Assembly: GCA_002914805.1 (NCBI GenBank)
Contig: JXTB01000101.1
Span: 58,364 to 122,363 of the forward strand
Reading direction: 5' to 3'
DNA from: Parasponia andersonii
Taxonomy: Eukaryota > Streptophyta > Magnoliopsida > Rosales > Cannabaceae
Length of the DNA: 64,000 bases
Shown piece by piece: positions 33,206 through 45,115 of this stretch. The notes beneath the pieces were generated by a model that had not been told where the DNA came from, did no database searches, and saw only the letters and a program-made list of their open reading frames with translations. The translations under genes and the position numbers were made by a program. Positions within the stretch are counted from its first letter, which is position 1. The number at the start of each line of letters is the position of its first letter.

Positions 33206-36200
33206 TTGTTGGAGAGATCATTATCAATGACGGAATTTCCAGAAACGCCATTAACAACAGAAAATCCATACAATGATAAAATTGATCAAGAGTTGTTCAA
33301 CAACACCATGAAAGGCCAATGGAACAAGGTTGTGGAGGCCTATAAGAATAACTCCCATGCTCAAGTGGCCAGGATCACTAGGTCGGGAGACACTGCTTTG
33401 CACAGGGCTGTATCCGATTCCGAAACCAAAATTGCATTGGAACTACTAGAATTTGTTCAGCCAGAGGCATTGAAAAACATGTCCAATGAGCAAGGAAATA
33501 CGCCTCTCCATTTAGCAGCTGCGCTTGGGAACTTGGAAATTTGCAAAAAAGTCCTCTCCAAAAACGTCAGAGTTATCGGAGCTCGTAACAGGGACGGTGA
33601 GACACCCCTTTTCATTGCAGCTCTTCATGGAAAAGAAGATGTTTTCTTTTTTCTTTATGGCTTTGTCAAGGAGGTCACAGACGAACAATATTTGCGAAGA
33701 TCTAATGGGGACACGGTTCTTCATGTGGCTATTTCCTTTGAATTCTTTCGTAAGTAATCAAAGCACTTAACACAATATCTTTATTTGCCTACTACTTTCG
33801 CCCAATTTTAAAGAAATTATAGTGAGAATATTTAAGGTTGGATTTTTTGCTTTGAATATTTGTGTTAATACTTTTCTTAACTTATAGGTATGGCATTTAG
33901 GATCATTCAATTGAGGCCAGATTTTGTTGACAGTTCGAACGTGTATGGGTTATCTCCGCTTCACATTTTAGCCAGTAAACCTGATGCATTCAAATCCAGC
34001 ACTCGACTGGGGCGCTTTGATCGGATCACGTACTCTTGTATGAATATTCTCTACTCTATTAGTATTTATATGCCAATAACCATCAACCATATACATTCTT
34101 TAGGCATGCACTAATTTTTTGTACCCAGAATTATCCGAGATATACATATATATATATATATAGACATATTGATATTACACGTTTATGAAATATGTCAGAG
34201 TACATTAAAATCATATTGAAATAAAACAATATGAAAACCTCCAGTTCGAAAATGTACGTATGCTACGTGCTGGCCGTTTGATAGTATTCATATCCTAGCT
34301 ACCAGAACTTTCTTATAAATGATCTTTGGTGAAGATAAATGAGTTCGATCTTTTCCACCAATTTTTAATTGTCAATTTGTCAGGTTTATTAGTTGTGGCC
34401 AATGAAGACAAGGAAGCAATAAATAGTACCTCAGGGGAGAAAAAGAATAAGGATCCTTATCCGGAGAACTCTACACGCGCGGAAGGCTTTGGAGTAGTAC
34501 AGGCCAAAAGTAGGTAAATGGTATTCTTGATACACTAGCTAATATATATACTTCATATATATATATATATATATATATTTCGCTACTTAATAATGATACA
34601 TTTCACACATTAACAAAGAGTTATTAGTGTTAATGTTATTAATTCAAACTAATAAAATATTTCTCTATTCAATTTTTTCGTTCGAAATTTTATCCAAGAA
34701 ATTTGTTATTTATGCCACATCATTTTAAAATATTTATACATGAAAAAGATAAATATAACTCCTAATTAGTTAGTTTGACATTTAAGATGATGTGATGCAA
34801 ATATTGCACTAGTCTTGTGTTGAATATGATAATTGAAAATAGCAAATAATTTGGAATAGATATAATGAAAGAATAAAACCTTTAATGGTATGTATATGAA
34901 GAGTAACAACTGTATACGTTCGCACCTATGTGAAGTGATACAACTATTTATGTTACCTAAATGGAAGGTTACAATCTTTGGTTGGCATATATTCAATTGG
35001 AAAAGATGCGATGAAAAGATACAATCTTTAGTAATACCTATTCATTATAAAATGGTCTAATGAATAGACATATCGGTCGATTGATCAAACGGATATATTT
35101 CTTGATGAAAAGACACAAACATGACTATAAATATCCAAATTAATAGTGCCAATCGGTTTCATAGAGTGTTTAGGATATTTACTAAAATTACTATTTATTA
35201 AATATCATTGATTTATTGTATATATATTAAAGTTAATTTGCCATTAGAAAACCCATTAGCAAACGTCATTCGAATTTAGAAACTTCATATATATGAGTAG
35301 GGGCAAATAATACCTTAAGGAACGTAGATTACTATGCCTGAAATTCACAAACTTTTCTTTATTTCATTACGTATGAAACAACTTTATGATTTGTTTTCCC
35401 GACAACAATAGCACCCATCCTAGTAGACTCCATTTTTGTAAACCATATAACGCCTATATTGAATTTTTTTCCACATTTAAAACTTTGAAGATTTATACCT
35501 AGAAGAAAAATATAAAAACAAATAAAAAATAAACAAATGCTATATAGATTTAGAATCTGATAGAGCAATAAATAAAACGAAAACAATCTATACAAATCTA
35601 AAATCTGAAAAAAAAAACTATATAAAAAATAAATTTATTGGAACAAGACGTTCACATGGAAGGATTAGTTAAAGCAAATAATAAACAAGTAAAATCCTAC
35701 CGGAGTGGGGAATTTTTTTATCTCACTTTCGGGGAATTTTTTTATCTCACTTTCCAGTGAAATATAGATAGTGATAGAAAAGTTGTTGAGGAAAATGGAG
35801 TTTTTTAACTACATTATATTAAGATGTCTATAATATATGAAAATAATATCATTGTTGGCTCACACTTAACGGCTCAAGTTTTTGAGATGAATTGGTTATC
35901 TAGTTACGTGGTATTTGAAAAGAAAATTTTGAGTTTAGACTCATCCATTTGCGATTCTCTAACTTGTCATCTGTTGAAATAATTTGTTTATCTGAACCAC
36001 AAATGAAGGAAAATTGTGAGAATATAATATTATTGTTTGGTCCACCTATAATAACTATAAATTTTTTGAGATTAATTAGTTATCTAATAGATGGTACACA
36101 TGTTTAATTTTTGCAGAGATATTGGGATTTAGCAAAAACACACATGACAAAGAGAATCCACAAGAAAGCACAAACACAACCGACGAAGAGAATCCCAACG

Positions 36201-39200
36201 AAAGAAGCCGCTTTGTGCGAGGTTCGAGTCATATATGTATATCGATATATATTAACCCTTCTAAGGGCGCTACAACTACTGATCTCTTATATATATACAT
36301 ATATAACAATAGATGTATTTATGCATAATATATTAAACACAGTACTCTATAGCATAGTATATTGGAATCGTTTTAGTTGTGTAATACAGTTAAGAAGTTA
36401 GCTAAGACAAATAAGTTATATTGGCTAAACTTTGGATTCTGTTTTACCGCAGAGGAGAGTGGCTTTCTGGTTCTATTTTTCAAGTTAATATGGAAGACCT
36501 TGCTAGTTATCCTCCGATTTGGTTTGTAATATACGTAGGAAATTCCTTTATATATATATATATATATAATCTACATATATGTTTAATTTGTATCTAATTT
36601 TCCAATGTCCAATCTATAATATGGTATCATATTGTCCTGATCTATTGTGTCTTGAGGACTTGAATTAAGTGTCTTATTAATATCTATTCTATATACATGC
36701 ATGAACGCAGCTTGTATTTGGAGGTTAGAAAAAATCTACAGAAAGAAAAGCCTACACAAAAGGGCTAAACGCGTCATGGATGAACTGGTGAAGTGTACTA
36801 ATTCCTACAATATTTTGGAACACGGAGGAGAGACTCCTAGGAGAATTTCGTTTGATGCCTTTGATGGACCACGATTCATAGATCATGAATATTTAGACCA
36901 TGATTTTTTATTCGGAAAAAAAGAAGAATATTTAGATTATGAGCCTAATTCTAATCCACGTAGAATGATGGTAGTGGAACAGAAGATAGATCTACCCAGG
37001 AAACGTCCATCACCTTTATTGGTAGCGGCAAAGATGGGAGTGCGTGAGATGGTAGAGAAAATCCTAGATGAATATCCGGTGGCGATCGAGGATTCCGATC
37101 AAGAGGGGAAGAATGTTGTGCTGTTGGCGATAGAGAATCGACATCCCCAAGTTTACATTTTCTTGAAAGAGAAGTACTCTAAAAAACCATACATTTTCCA
37201 GAAAATCGATACCCAAGGCAACAGTGCACTTCACATGGCCGCCCATCTTCAGGGCAATTGGTCTTGGCGTATTCCACGTAGTGTGGTTCAAATGCATCAA
37301 GAAATCAAATGGTACAAGGTATTCTTTTGCGTTTCTCTTTGTTTGATATGCTGTTATTAAACCTTTATTAGGTCTTTAGAATACAATCTTTAAGTTTTTT
37401 TTTTTTTTAATAGCAAAACACAACTCAAAAGGGTACAACATTCTTACATCCGCATCTTAACTAGGTTGATATTATAAGCTTCAAACTAAGTTGATAAACT
37501 TTTAATTTCCCTTACTTTAGAAAGGAAATTTAAATTCAGGACCACTACATTAGAAGAAAGTATGGTTAACACAACAATTGATAATTAAGCATATCTAAAT
37601 TGTGAGAAAAGTCACTTTTTAGTTTTTAGTTAAAATAATAAAATGAGCAATAGTTGGTCTCTAAAATAATAAGTTTACAATAAATTAAAATAATTTTTAA
37701 AACATTAAAATGTCAATAAACGTATTATATTTAGATTAAGTTAGCTGACCCAAACTCACATATTTATCAATTTTATTATCACATGTTATTTTCGATTCAT
37801 ATCAAATTACCAACCCCAATACTAACATATATCATTCCCATTGATGAGACACCTCTTTTATTTATTTATTTTTTTTGAAGGGTTATTATTAGATATCAAT
37901 TTACTTTTCATTAGTAAATGTTTTAAGNCAATTTGTTATTTTTCTTAAATAAATAATGCTAAAGTATTTTAACATTTGAAGCTCAATATTGAAATGGCTG
38001 TGACGAAGCCAAGATTTTAAGTCAGAGGGTGAGAACTTCAAGGTGGGCAATTAAAATTCACATTACAAATAAAATATTATCATGTAATAACAGCTTTTTA
38101 ATTAGAATAAATTCTCTTTGCGACTAACTAAAAATAATATTTAGTCATAACTAAAAATTTCACGTAACTAAAAATTAACATTTAGTTACATATTTTATTG
38201 TGACTAATATACTTTTTACCATAGAATTTTAATCACAACATATTATAAATAATATCTTTTTAATCATGAATTTTTCACTTTTAGTCACAAATTATGTTGT
38301 GACTATAATTAAGTATTATTTTTGTAGTATCAATTATCTCTAAATGCTCTGAAAGTCCATGCATTTTGAAATTTAAATTATGTAGTTTTAATGGTTTTAT
38401 GAGATTCAAAAATTAAAACAATCCTAATCTTTTATTAACTCTAATTTAATGTTTAGATGTAAGACGAATTTCAATTTATGGGGGATAAAGTTAAATTCTA
38501 TATGAGTTTTGGGAGGCTAAATTATTATTTTTTGCTTGTAAGGTGAGGCCAAGGGCCAAAGTTTAATTTACGTAAAGATATATATNNNNNNNNNNNNNNN
38601 NNNNNNNNNNNNNNNNNNNNNNNNNNNNNNNNNNNNNNNNNNNNNNNNNNNNNNNNNNNNNNNNNAGTTAAAAGGTAAGTCCATATTATTCTTTGATAAA
38701 GTTCATGGATAGCTTAATACTTCAAATTTTATAACTTAGTCCCCTTAACTGTTACATGCAGTTTGTCAAAAGCTCGATGCCACAGGATTTCTTTTTCCGT
38801 CGAAATAAAAAACGAAAGACACCTAAGGAGGTTTTCATAGAGACGCATGGACAACTCCTCAAAGATGTGAACGAATGGCTCAACAGGATCTCCGAGGCAT
38901 GCTCCGTCGTTGCGGCACTTGTCGCCTCTGTAGCGTTCGCCACAGCAGCAGCTGTACCAGGTGGCACCAAGCCTGAAGGAGTGCCAACTCTGGAGGGAAA
39001 ACCGGCATTCAACGTGTTTGGCCTTGCATCGGTTGTTGCTTTTTGCTCCTCGGTGACCTCGCTAGTCCTCTTCCTCTCGCTTCTGGCCTCTCGCTACCAG
39101 TACGCTCTAGACTTCCCTTTGAAACTTTTTTTAGGTTTCACGACACTCTTTGTGTCCATAGCTTCCATGATGGTTTCCTTTCTTTCGGGAAACCTTTTTG

Positions 39201-39349
39201 TCCTTGACGACGGTCTTAGGCATGTCGCATATCTATTATATGCAGCATTGTGCTTACCCCTAATATATCTTGCTCTTAGACAACTTTCCCTTTATTTAGA
39301 TCTCCTTGGCTCCATCCTTCTAAAACTTCCGAAGTATAGCCAGATGTAA
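33206..39349 (+). CDS. Ankyrin-repeat/PGG-domain membrane protein, seven exons
   Basis: Exons by splice sites and phase: 33206-33749, 33888-34037, 34384-34509, 36117-36221, 36453-36521, 36711-37318, 38762-39349. All introns are GT-AG and the total is 2190 bases, a 729-residue protein plus stop. A second ATG at 33227 is an alternative start. Ankyrin repeats: about residues 60-215 (GDTALHRAV, GNTPLHLAA, GETPLFIAA, GDTVLHVAI, GLSPLHILA) and 430-515 (SPLLVAAKMG, GKNVVLLAIEN, GNSALHMAAH). Exons 3-4 encode a charged, Asn/Glu-rich linker. The last exon holds the PGG domain (VAFATAAAVPGG, residues 591-602) and four membrane segments near 580-599, 617-642, 652-677 and 688-708. The family (ACD6- and ITN1-related) sits in membranes and is tied to defence and stress signalling; the specific role here is not known. 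This is the only intact host gene seen. Confidence 0.88.
38105..38335. repeat. MITE-like palindromic repeat in intron 6
   Basis: GTGACTAA and TTAGTCACAA words recur in both orientations (TTTAGTTAC, TTGTGACTAA, TAGTCACAAATTATGTTGTG). The right end reads, in reverse, TACTACAAAAATAATAC, close to a CACTA-type MITE terminus. The left end is not clear. It lies in intron 6 of the ankyrin gene. Confidence 0.45.
38586..38665. other. Assembly gap (80 N) in intron 6
   Basis: N run about 100 bases upstream of the last exon; a single N is also at 37928. Neither touches the proposed exons. Confidence 0.9.
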
Positions 39350-40061
39350 AGGTTTCATTATTAAGTCGGGGAGTACTACTCATAAGATTTGGTTTCTTTT
39401 TTTCTTTCTTTCTTTTTTCTTTTTTGGGCTTTATTTTTTAAACTTTTATTTCATTATTTTTCGAATGAATTGCCTTATAACATTGATAACATTTGGTTGT
39501 GTAATTAAGTTTGACATTAAAACTGAGTTTTAAAAATTAGTCTTATTACCAAATTCGATCAGTACCAAGATTAGCAAAATATTACCGGACATGCGTGATT
39601 AAACGACTAATGAAAAATATTTTAAATTTTGCTATAAAATGCCTGTACGTTTAAAATTCTTAATTTATCCATACTGTGTCTAATTACGTTTGATTTTGAA
39701 AAGTACGATGACATATGGTGTATATGACTAAATTCAAGTTTGGGTTTGTGAGAGATAATTTGTTGATATCTGAGACTCTTTCATAACTTTTGGTAGACTT
39801 AGTCGAAGAAATTCTTAAGCCAGGGACTAAAGTGCAAATCTTATGCCCACTTATTGTGTAACATGTGGCTGCAGAGTACCCCATCTCTCTCTCTTCTCCT
39901 TCTTCTTTTCTCTCTCTTTCACACACGGTAAACTACCCAAAAAAAACAACTTGCAGCTAGCTCTGATCTGACTATTTCTGGTTCGTTTCTCGCTGCACCA
40001 CCACCACACGCAAGGTTGCCAACATCTGAAACCTTGGTCGCTGGAATCTCGACGATGTAGG
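39350..40061. other. Non-coding DNA downstream of the ankyrin gene
   Basis: The 3' untranslated region should start here. T-rich runs at 39395-39450, a CT-rich stretch at 39885-39925, and CACCACCACCAC at 40000. No gene seen. Confidence 0.45.
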
Positions 40062-40551
40062 TGTTAGGAAATTCTATTTCCTATATTGGGCTACATATTA
40101 TCAACAATTGTATTAAATCATATTATTTTTAAGCATACCTAATAAGTAATTTAATTAAGACTAGATTAAGATATCCAACTGGGTATGGATACTAATGTAG
40201 ATACCTTGTTTGTTACCCAGTTGGATTTGATGGATACCCAACATAAACTATTTAAAGAACCTATTGGGGTTATGGTCCCTACAGCCAAATATCATGTATA
40301 CTCAATTCTCTATAATGTACCATCAGTTACAGAGAACTTCATATTAGTGACATCATGCTTTAGACAGTAGAAGATCAAAACTCTTAAGACATCATCTCAT
40401 GTTCACGCTTCTGCCTTCGGTCTTTCTATCTCTTATTTTCTACAGATTAACCATGGACTCAGGTATATTCAACAAACCCTAACCTATCCGTTTAGCATGA
40501 ATGATTTAAGGTTTCTATTTGGTTTATTTACAATCCTAATATCATCTAACA
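40062..40551 (+). repeat. 5' LTR of the Copia element
   Basis: TGTTAGGAAATTC at the start, ATCATCTAACA at the end. The short inverted termini and the adjacent primer site fix the borders. No partner LTR is in the window. Confidence 0.75.
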
Positions 40552-40553
40552 AG

Positions 40554-40565
40554 TGATATCAAAGC
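40554..40565 (+). other. Degenerate Copia primer-binding site
   Basis: TGATATCAAAGC, two G-to-A changes from TGGTATCAGAGC, two bases after the LTR end. Confidence 0.65.
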
Positions 40566-41032
40566 ATATTTTTATATTAAATTGACTAGATTAATCATGC
40601 ATAAGTCTAGTTTTGATAATCTATGCCTATTAGGTTTTCTAGGTTTTGGATTATTCATATATGATTTGTGATTTTTGTGAAATGTTGAATACTTTTGATA
40701 TTTTGGGGTTTATTTCTTGGTTTTAGGGTTGTTAAATATGAATATTAAGGCTTAAAATTGTTGCTTTGAGGTATTTTGGCATTTTACACGATTTTTGGAT
40801 TGGAAAATATTTCCTAAAAATTGACCAAGTACCGCGGTGCCATGGTTGTAGCGCCATAACGCTGGGTAACAGAAAGGAAAATGACACAGCGCTACATATG
40901 CGACGCCTGTAATATGGGCATATGTTTTGGGTTTAACGAGAATACTAAGCGTCATGACGCTCTTCAATGAGTGCCGCGATGCAACTTCAGTTTTCGGTCA
41001 GCGTCGCAGCGCTGGCCTCTGAAGTACAGGGG

Positions 41033-41820
41033 GTCATTTTTTACCTAATTACAGTTTTTTGATCCATTTTGGGTAGAATTGAGTCATTTTTGACCCAATT
41101 TAAGGGATCCAATCCAAGACGTAACCAATAAAGATTAGTTACCTCAAAATCAATTTAAGTAATGACCTGCATTTATCTATTGAAAACTCTGTTTAGTTTT
41201 TAGAGTTGATAAATTTTATAAACTTAATTACTTTTGTTTTTTGTTTATGAAAATCTTATTTGGCTTACGTATTTCGGATTATTTTTATTACACCATTTGT
41301 TTTGTATATTACGATAGATTTGATAAATCAACAAGTTGCTAAAGTAATCTCTATTGTGTGGTCTTATTTGTTCTAACATATGAAGATGTTGTTGGTTTAT
41401 TATTAATGCAGGGGATTAAGGGATCCAATCCAAGACCTAATTATAGTTTTTTGGTCCATTTTAGGGTAGAATTGAGTTGTTTTTTATCCAATTTAAGGGA
41501 TCCAATCCAAGATGTGACCAATAAAGATTAGTTACCTCAAAATCAATTTAAGTAAAGACCTATATTTATCTGTTAAAAACTCTGTTTGGCTTTTAGAGTT
41601 GATAAATTTTATATACTTAATTACTTTTGTTTTTTATTTATGAAAATCTTATTTCGCTTAGGCATTTTGGATGATTTTTATTACACTATTTGTTTTGTAT
41701 GTTAGGATAGATTCGAAAAATGAACAAATTGCCAAAGTGACCTCTATTGTGTAGTCTTATTTGTTCTGACACATGAAGATGTCTTGAGTTTATTATTAAT
41801 GCAGGGGATTACTGGCCCAA
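41033..41820 (+). repeat. 394-bp tandem duplication in the Copia leader
   Basis: Two copies in direct order: GGGATCCAATCCAAGA occurs at 41104 and again at 41498, and TATTAATGCAGGGGATTA ends each copy (41401 and about 41796). The copies differ by scattered substitutions. The leader just upstream (40830-41030) holds GC-rich GCGCC/GGCGC words. Confidence 0.75.
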
Positions 41821-42169
41821 AAGAAGATAATCATTTGTCACGATAACAGATACACACATGATGGTAAATGCATGACGGTTGTTCGGTATCTATGTGAGCA
41901 ATAAATCAGTCCAAAGAAAGGTTTGTTGCTTTACAGGATTTACTGTCAACATTTGATAATTGCACTTGAGAGTATCACTTGCAAATTAATGAATCAGCCC
42001 AAAGGAAGGCTCATTGATGTTGTGCTAGGTATCTTATGATGGCAACCAACATTATGTGATTATGCGATATATGTCATATTTGCATATTTTGTGATTATAT
42101 TATATGCCTACATATGACATTTAAGTTGTAAGCATGGTTTATTTATGGTTTCATTTTTGTTCTCTGTTT

Positions 42170-43002
42170 AGTTTCTACTGCTAATATTTCTGCCAATTTG
42201 AGTACCATTCTTATGCTTATGGGTGCAAACTTTAAGGCCTGGAAAGAGAATGCCATAATTGTACTAGATTATATGGATCTTGATCTGGCACTAAGAAGGA
42301 ACCAACTCGCTGCTCTTATAGAAGAAAGTTCCACTGAGGATAAAAGGAGCTTTGAGCTATGGGAAATGTCCAATCATATGAGTGTCATGATCATAAAATG
42401 CTCAATTCTAGAAATCATGCGGGGCTCTTTACCAAAAGAGGAAAACGCTAAGGCTTTTCATGCTACTCTTGAGAAATTATATCTCAAGAATGAAATGGGT
42501 AAGACGATTACTACCTTAGAAGAACTCATCTCAATTAGGTACAGCAGTAAAGGAAACATAAGAGAGTATATCATACAAATCTCTCATTTGGCTAGTAAGC
42601 TTAAGGAACTCAAGTTAGAAATTAATGAGGATTTGCTTGTGGCCTTGGTTTTGCTTTCTCTTCCTAATCAGTACAGGAACCTACAGACTATATACAATGT
42701 TCAAAAAGAACAAATGGAATATTAATGAGTTAATAGCCATTTGCATTCAGGAGGAAGAGAAAATCAAAGCCAAAAGGCCTGAAAGTGCTAACTTGACCAC
42801 TACCTCTAAGGCAAAGAAGAGAAAAATGAATAAGGGTAAACAAGTTGTAGTGGCTCCACCTGCTAAGACACAAAAGAAGCAAGATGAACAAGGTTATTTC
42901 TTTTGTGGAAAGAGTAGACACCTTAAGAAAGAATGCACTAAGTACAAAGCTTGGCATGTTGAGAAGGGTAAGCTTCTCATTTATTTTAAGGATACACGGT
43001 GG
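42170..43002 (+). pseudogene. gag: Copia gag, broken
   Basis: UBN2-type copia Gag, running from about 42190 (ANLSTILMLMGANFKAWKEN-like start) through MDLDLALRRNQLAAL, FELWEMSNHMSVMIIKCSI, KGNIREYIIQISHLASKLK and LLSLPNQYRNLQ. A frameshift near 42712 moves the frame before WNINELIAICIQEEE. The zinc knuckle near 42890-42930 (FFCGKSRHLKKEC) has lost its first Cys. The open part before the shift is 175 codons, so this is a fairly well-kept relic. It would have formed the particle shell. Confidence 0.83.
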
Positions 43003-44330
43003 GTGGATTCTAGTACTACTACTCATGTAACTATTTCCACTCAAGTTTGCTTGTGAAGCCAAAAGTCAAGTGATGCTGAAAGAGTCATTTATGTGGGCCA
43101 TAGCCCAACAACTGAGGTGAAGGCCATAGAGCATTTTAGATTGTCTCTAAATTCTAGAAAATATTTGGATTTGTATGAGACTTTTGTAGTACCATCTTTA
43201 AGACAGAATTTTGTTTCAGTTTCTATATTGGACAAATTAAGTTATTCTTGTTCTTTTGGAAATAATTTATTTAGTTTTGTGCGTGATTCAAATGTTGTTG
43301 GTATCGGTGTTCTTATTGACAATCATTGTATGTTAAATACCTAACCCCATGTTAATGAAACTTTGTATGTTAATTCAAGAGGTACAAAATGAAAATTAAC
43401 TAATGAGGACTCATCGATGCTATGGCACAGACACTTAGGACACATTTCTAAATAATGAATTAAACGTCTGATAGGATCTTTTAACCCCTTGATTTAGCAG
43501 ACTTTAAAGTCTAAATTGAGTTTATAAAGTGGAAACGGATAAACATTAGGAAGTTAGATGCCAATAGGAGCTCCAACATCTTAGAACTGATACAAACGGA
43601 TATCTGTGGTTCATTCCCTACAGCTTCTTAGAATAGATAATGGTATTTTGTCGTGTTTATAGATGATTATTCTCACTATGGGTACATATACTTAGTTTAT
43701 GAGAAGTCATAATCACTAGATGTATTTAAAGCTTATAAAGCTGAGGTTTAAAATCAGCTTAATCAGAAAATTAAAGTTGTCAAATCTAATCGTGGTGGTG
43801 AGTACTACGGTCGGTATGACGGATCAGGTGAGCAACGTTCAAGGCCCTTTGCTAAGTATTTGAAAGAGTGCAGTATCATCCCACAATACACTATGCCTGG
43901 GAATTCTAGCATGAATGGTGTTACTGAATGATGCAATAAGACACTAACGGATATGATAAAGAGTATAATTAGTTGTTCCACCTTACTAGAATCATTAAAG
44001 GGGGATGCACTCAAAACTACAGCATATATCCTTAATAGAGTACCAAGAAAAGTAGTAGCAAAAGCCCCTTATGAACTCTGGATTACGCAAAAGCTCAACA
44101 TAAGCCATTTACACATATAAGGTGTCAAGCTGAGGTAAGGTCTTATAGACTGAATGAAAAGAAACTAGATTCAAGAACTGTAAACTACTACTTTGTAGGG
44201 TATTCTGTAAGATCCAAAGGCTATAAGTTTTATGATCTCATAGTAAAGTCTTTCTTTGAGACAGGAAATGCCAAATTTCATAAGGATATTGAGTTTGAGA
44301 GTGAAGATAAGGTCAGGGATATGGTCTTTG
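43003..44330 (+). pseudogene. pol: Copia protease and integrase, broken
   Basis: The protease active site is WVDSSTTTHV near 43000, where DSGA/DSGC is usual. LWHRHLGHISK near 43420 is the pre-integrase zinc region. The integrase core shows VFIDDYSHYGY (first Asp present), KSNRGGEYYGRYDGSGEQR with the second Asp changed to Asn (AAT at 43788-43790), and NGVTE (Glu present, followed by a stop). [20 protein letters not shown] and APYELW follow. Many stops and frame changes lie throughout. This order, ahead of RT, marks the element as Copia. Confidence 0.83.
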
Positions 44331-45115
44331 AAAAGGAATTTATTTCTTTTCCTATGGTTGCTATTGACAATGGTCAGGATACTCAGGATCTTATTTTTGA
44401 CAATATTATTATTCAAGATACAATCACTCGAGTTCAAGACTATGTTCAAGAGGTTCCAGTCCTAGATGAGGTAAATGCTCCTGTAGAGCAAACTCAACAA
44501 CCTCAAGAACTAGTGCCTTTAAGGAGATCCACTAGAGAAAGGAGAAGTGTGATTCCGGATGATTATATCATATATCTCCAGGAACGTGAGTTTGACATTA
44601 GGATAGTGGAAGATGATCCAACCGGCTTCACAGAAGTCAAATAAAGTTCCAATTCTTAAAAGTGGATCGAACTATGAATGAGGAAATGAAGTCTATGAGA
44701 GACAACAGTGTTTAGGATCTCATCAAATCGCCTGAAGGTTCGAAGCCTATTGCTTGTAAATGGATATTGAAGACCAAACGGGATTCGAAAGGCAATGTTA
44801 AGAGATATAAAGCACATCTTGTCACTAAGGCTTTTCTCAGAAGGAAGGCATTGACTTTAAAGAGACCTTCTCTCCAGTTGCTTCGAAGGACTCCTTTAGA
44901 GTTATTATGGCACTTGTGGCTCATTATGACCTTGAGCTTCATTAGATGGACATTAATACAACATTTCTTAATGGAGACATTCATGAAACAATTTACATAG
45001 TGTTGCTAAAAACTTTGTATCAGGAGATCCAAAGTCTATAGTCTGCAAATTCAAGAAGTCCATCTATGGTCTCAAGTAGGCTTTGCGTCAATGGTATCAC
45101 AAATTTCATGAGGTA
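44331..45115 (+). pseudogene. Copia reverse transcriptase N-terminal part, truncated
   Basis: A Gln/Glu-rich linker (to about 44640; RRSTRERRSVIPDDY is the usual pre-RT boundary motif) leads into RT: IACKWILKTKRDSKGN, VKRYKAHLV, FSPVASKD, MDINTTFLNGD (motif A Asp kept), KKSIYGLKQALRQWYHKF. The sequence stops at 45115, before the Y-x-D-D motif, where TGATGAATGATT begins an inserted LTR. Confidence 0.82.

Larger units (their letters stand above)
40062..45115 (+). mobile_element. Copia retrotransposon, 3' part lost
   Basis: A 490-bp LTR with perfect TGTTAG/CTAACA ends, a tRNA-Met-type primer site, a long leader, gag, protease, integrase and the start of reverse transcriptase, in Ty1/copia order (integrase before RT). 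It is cut at 45115 inside the RT palm by an Athila-like element; the rest of RT, RNase H and the 3' LTR are not found on the far side. All genes are broken. Confidence 0.88.

Noticed and set aside
34130..36570. Long (TA)n runs in ankyrin-gene introns as possible regulatory or fragile sites
   Set aside because: Ordinary AT microsatellites in plant introns (34141, 34553, 36549); no other signal.
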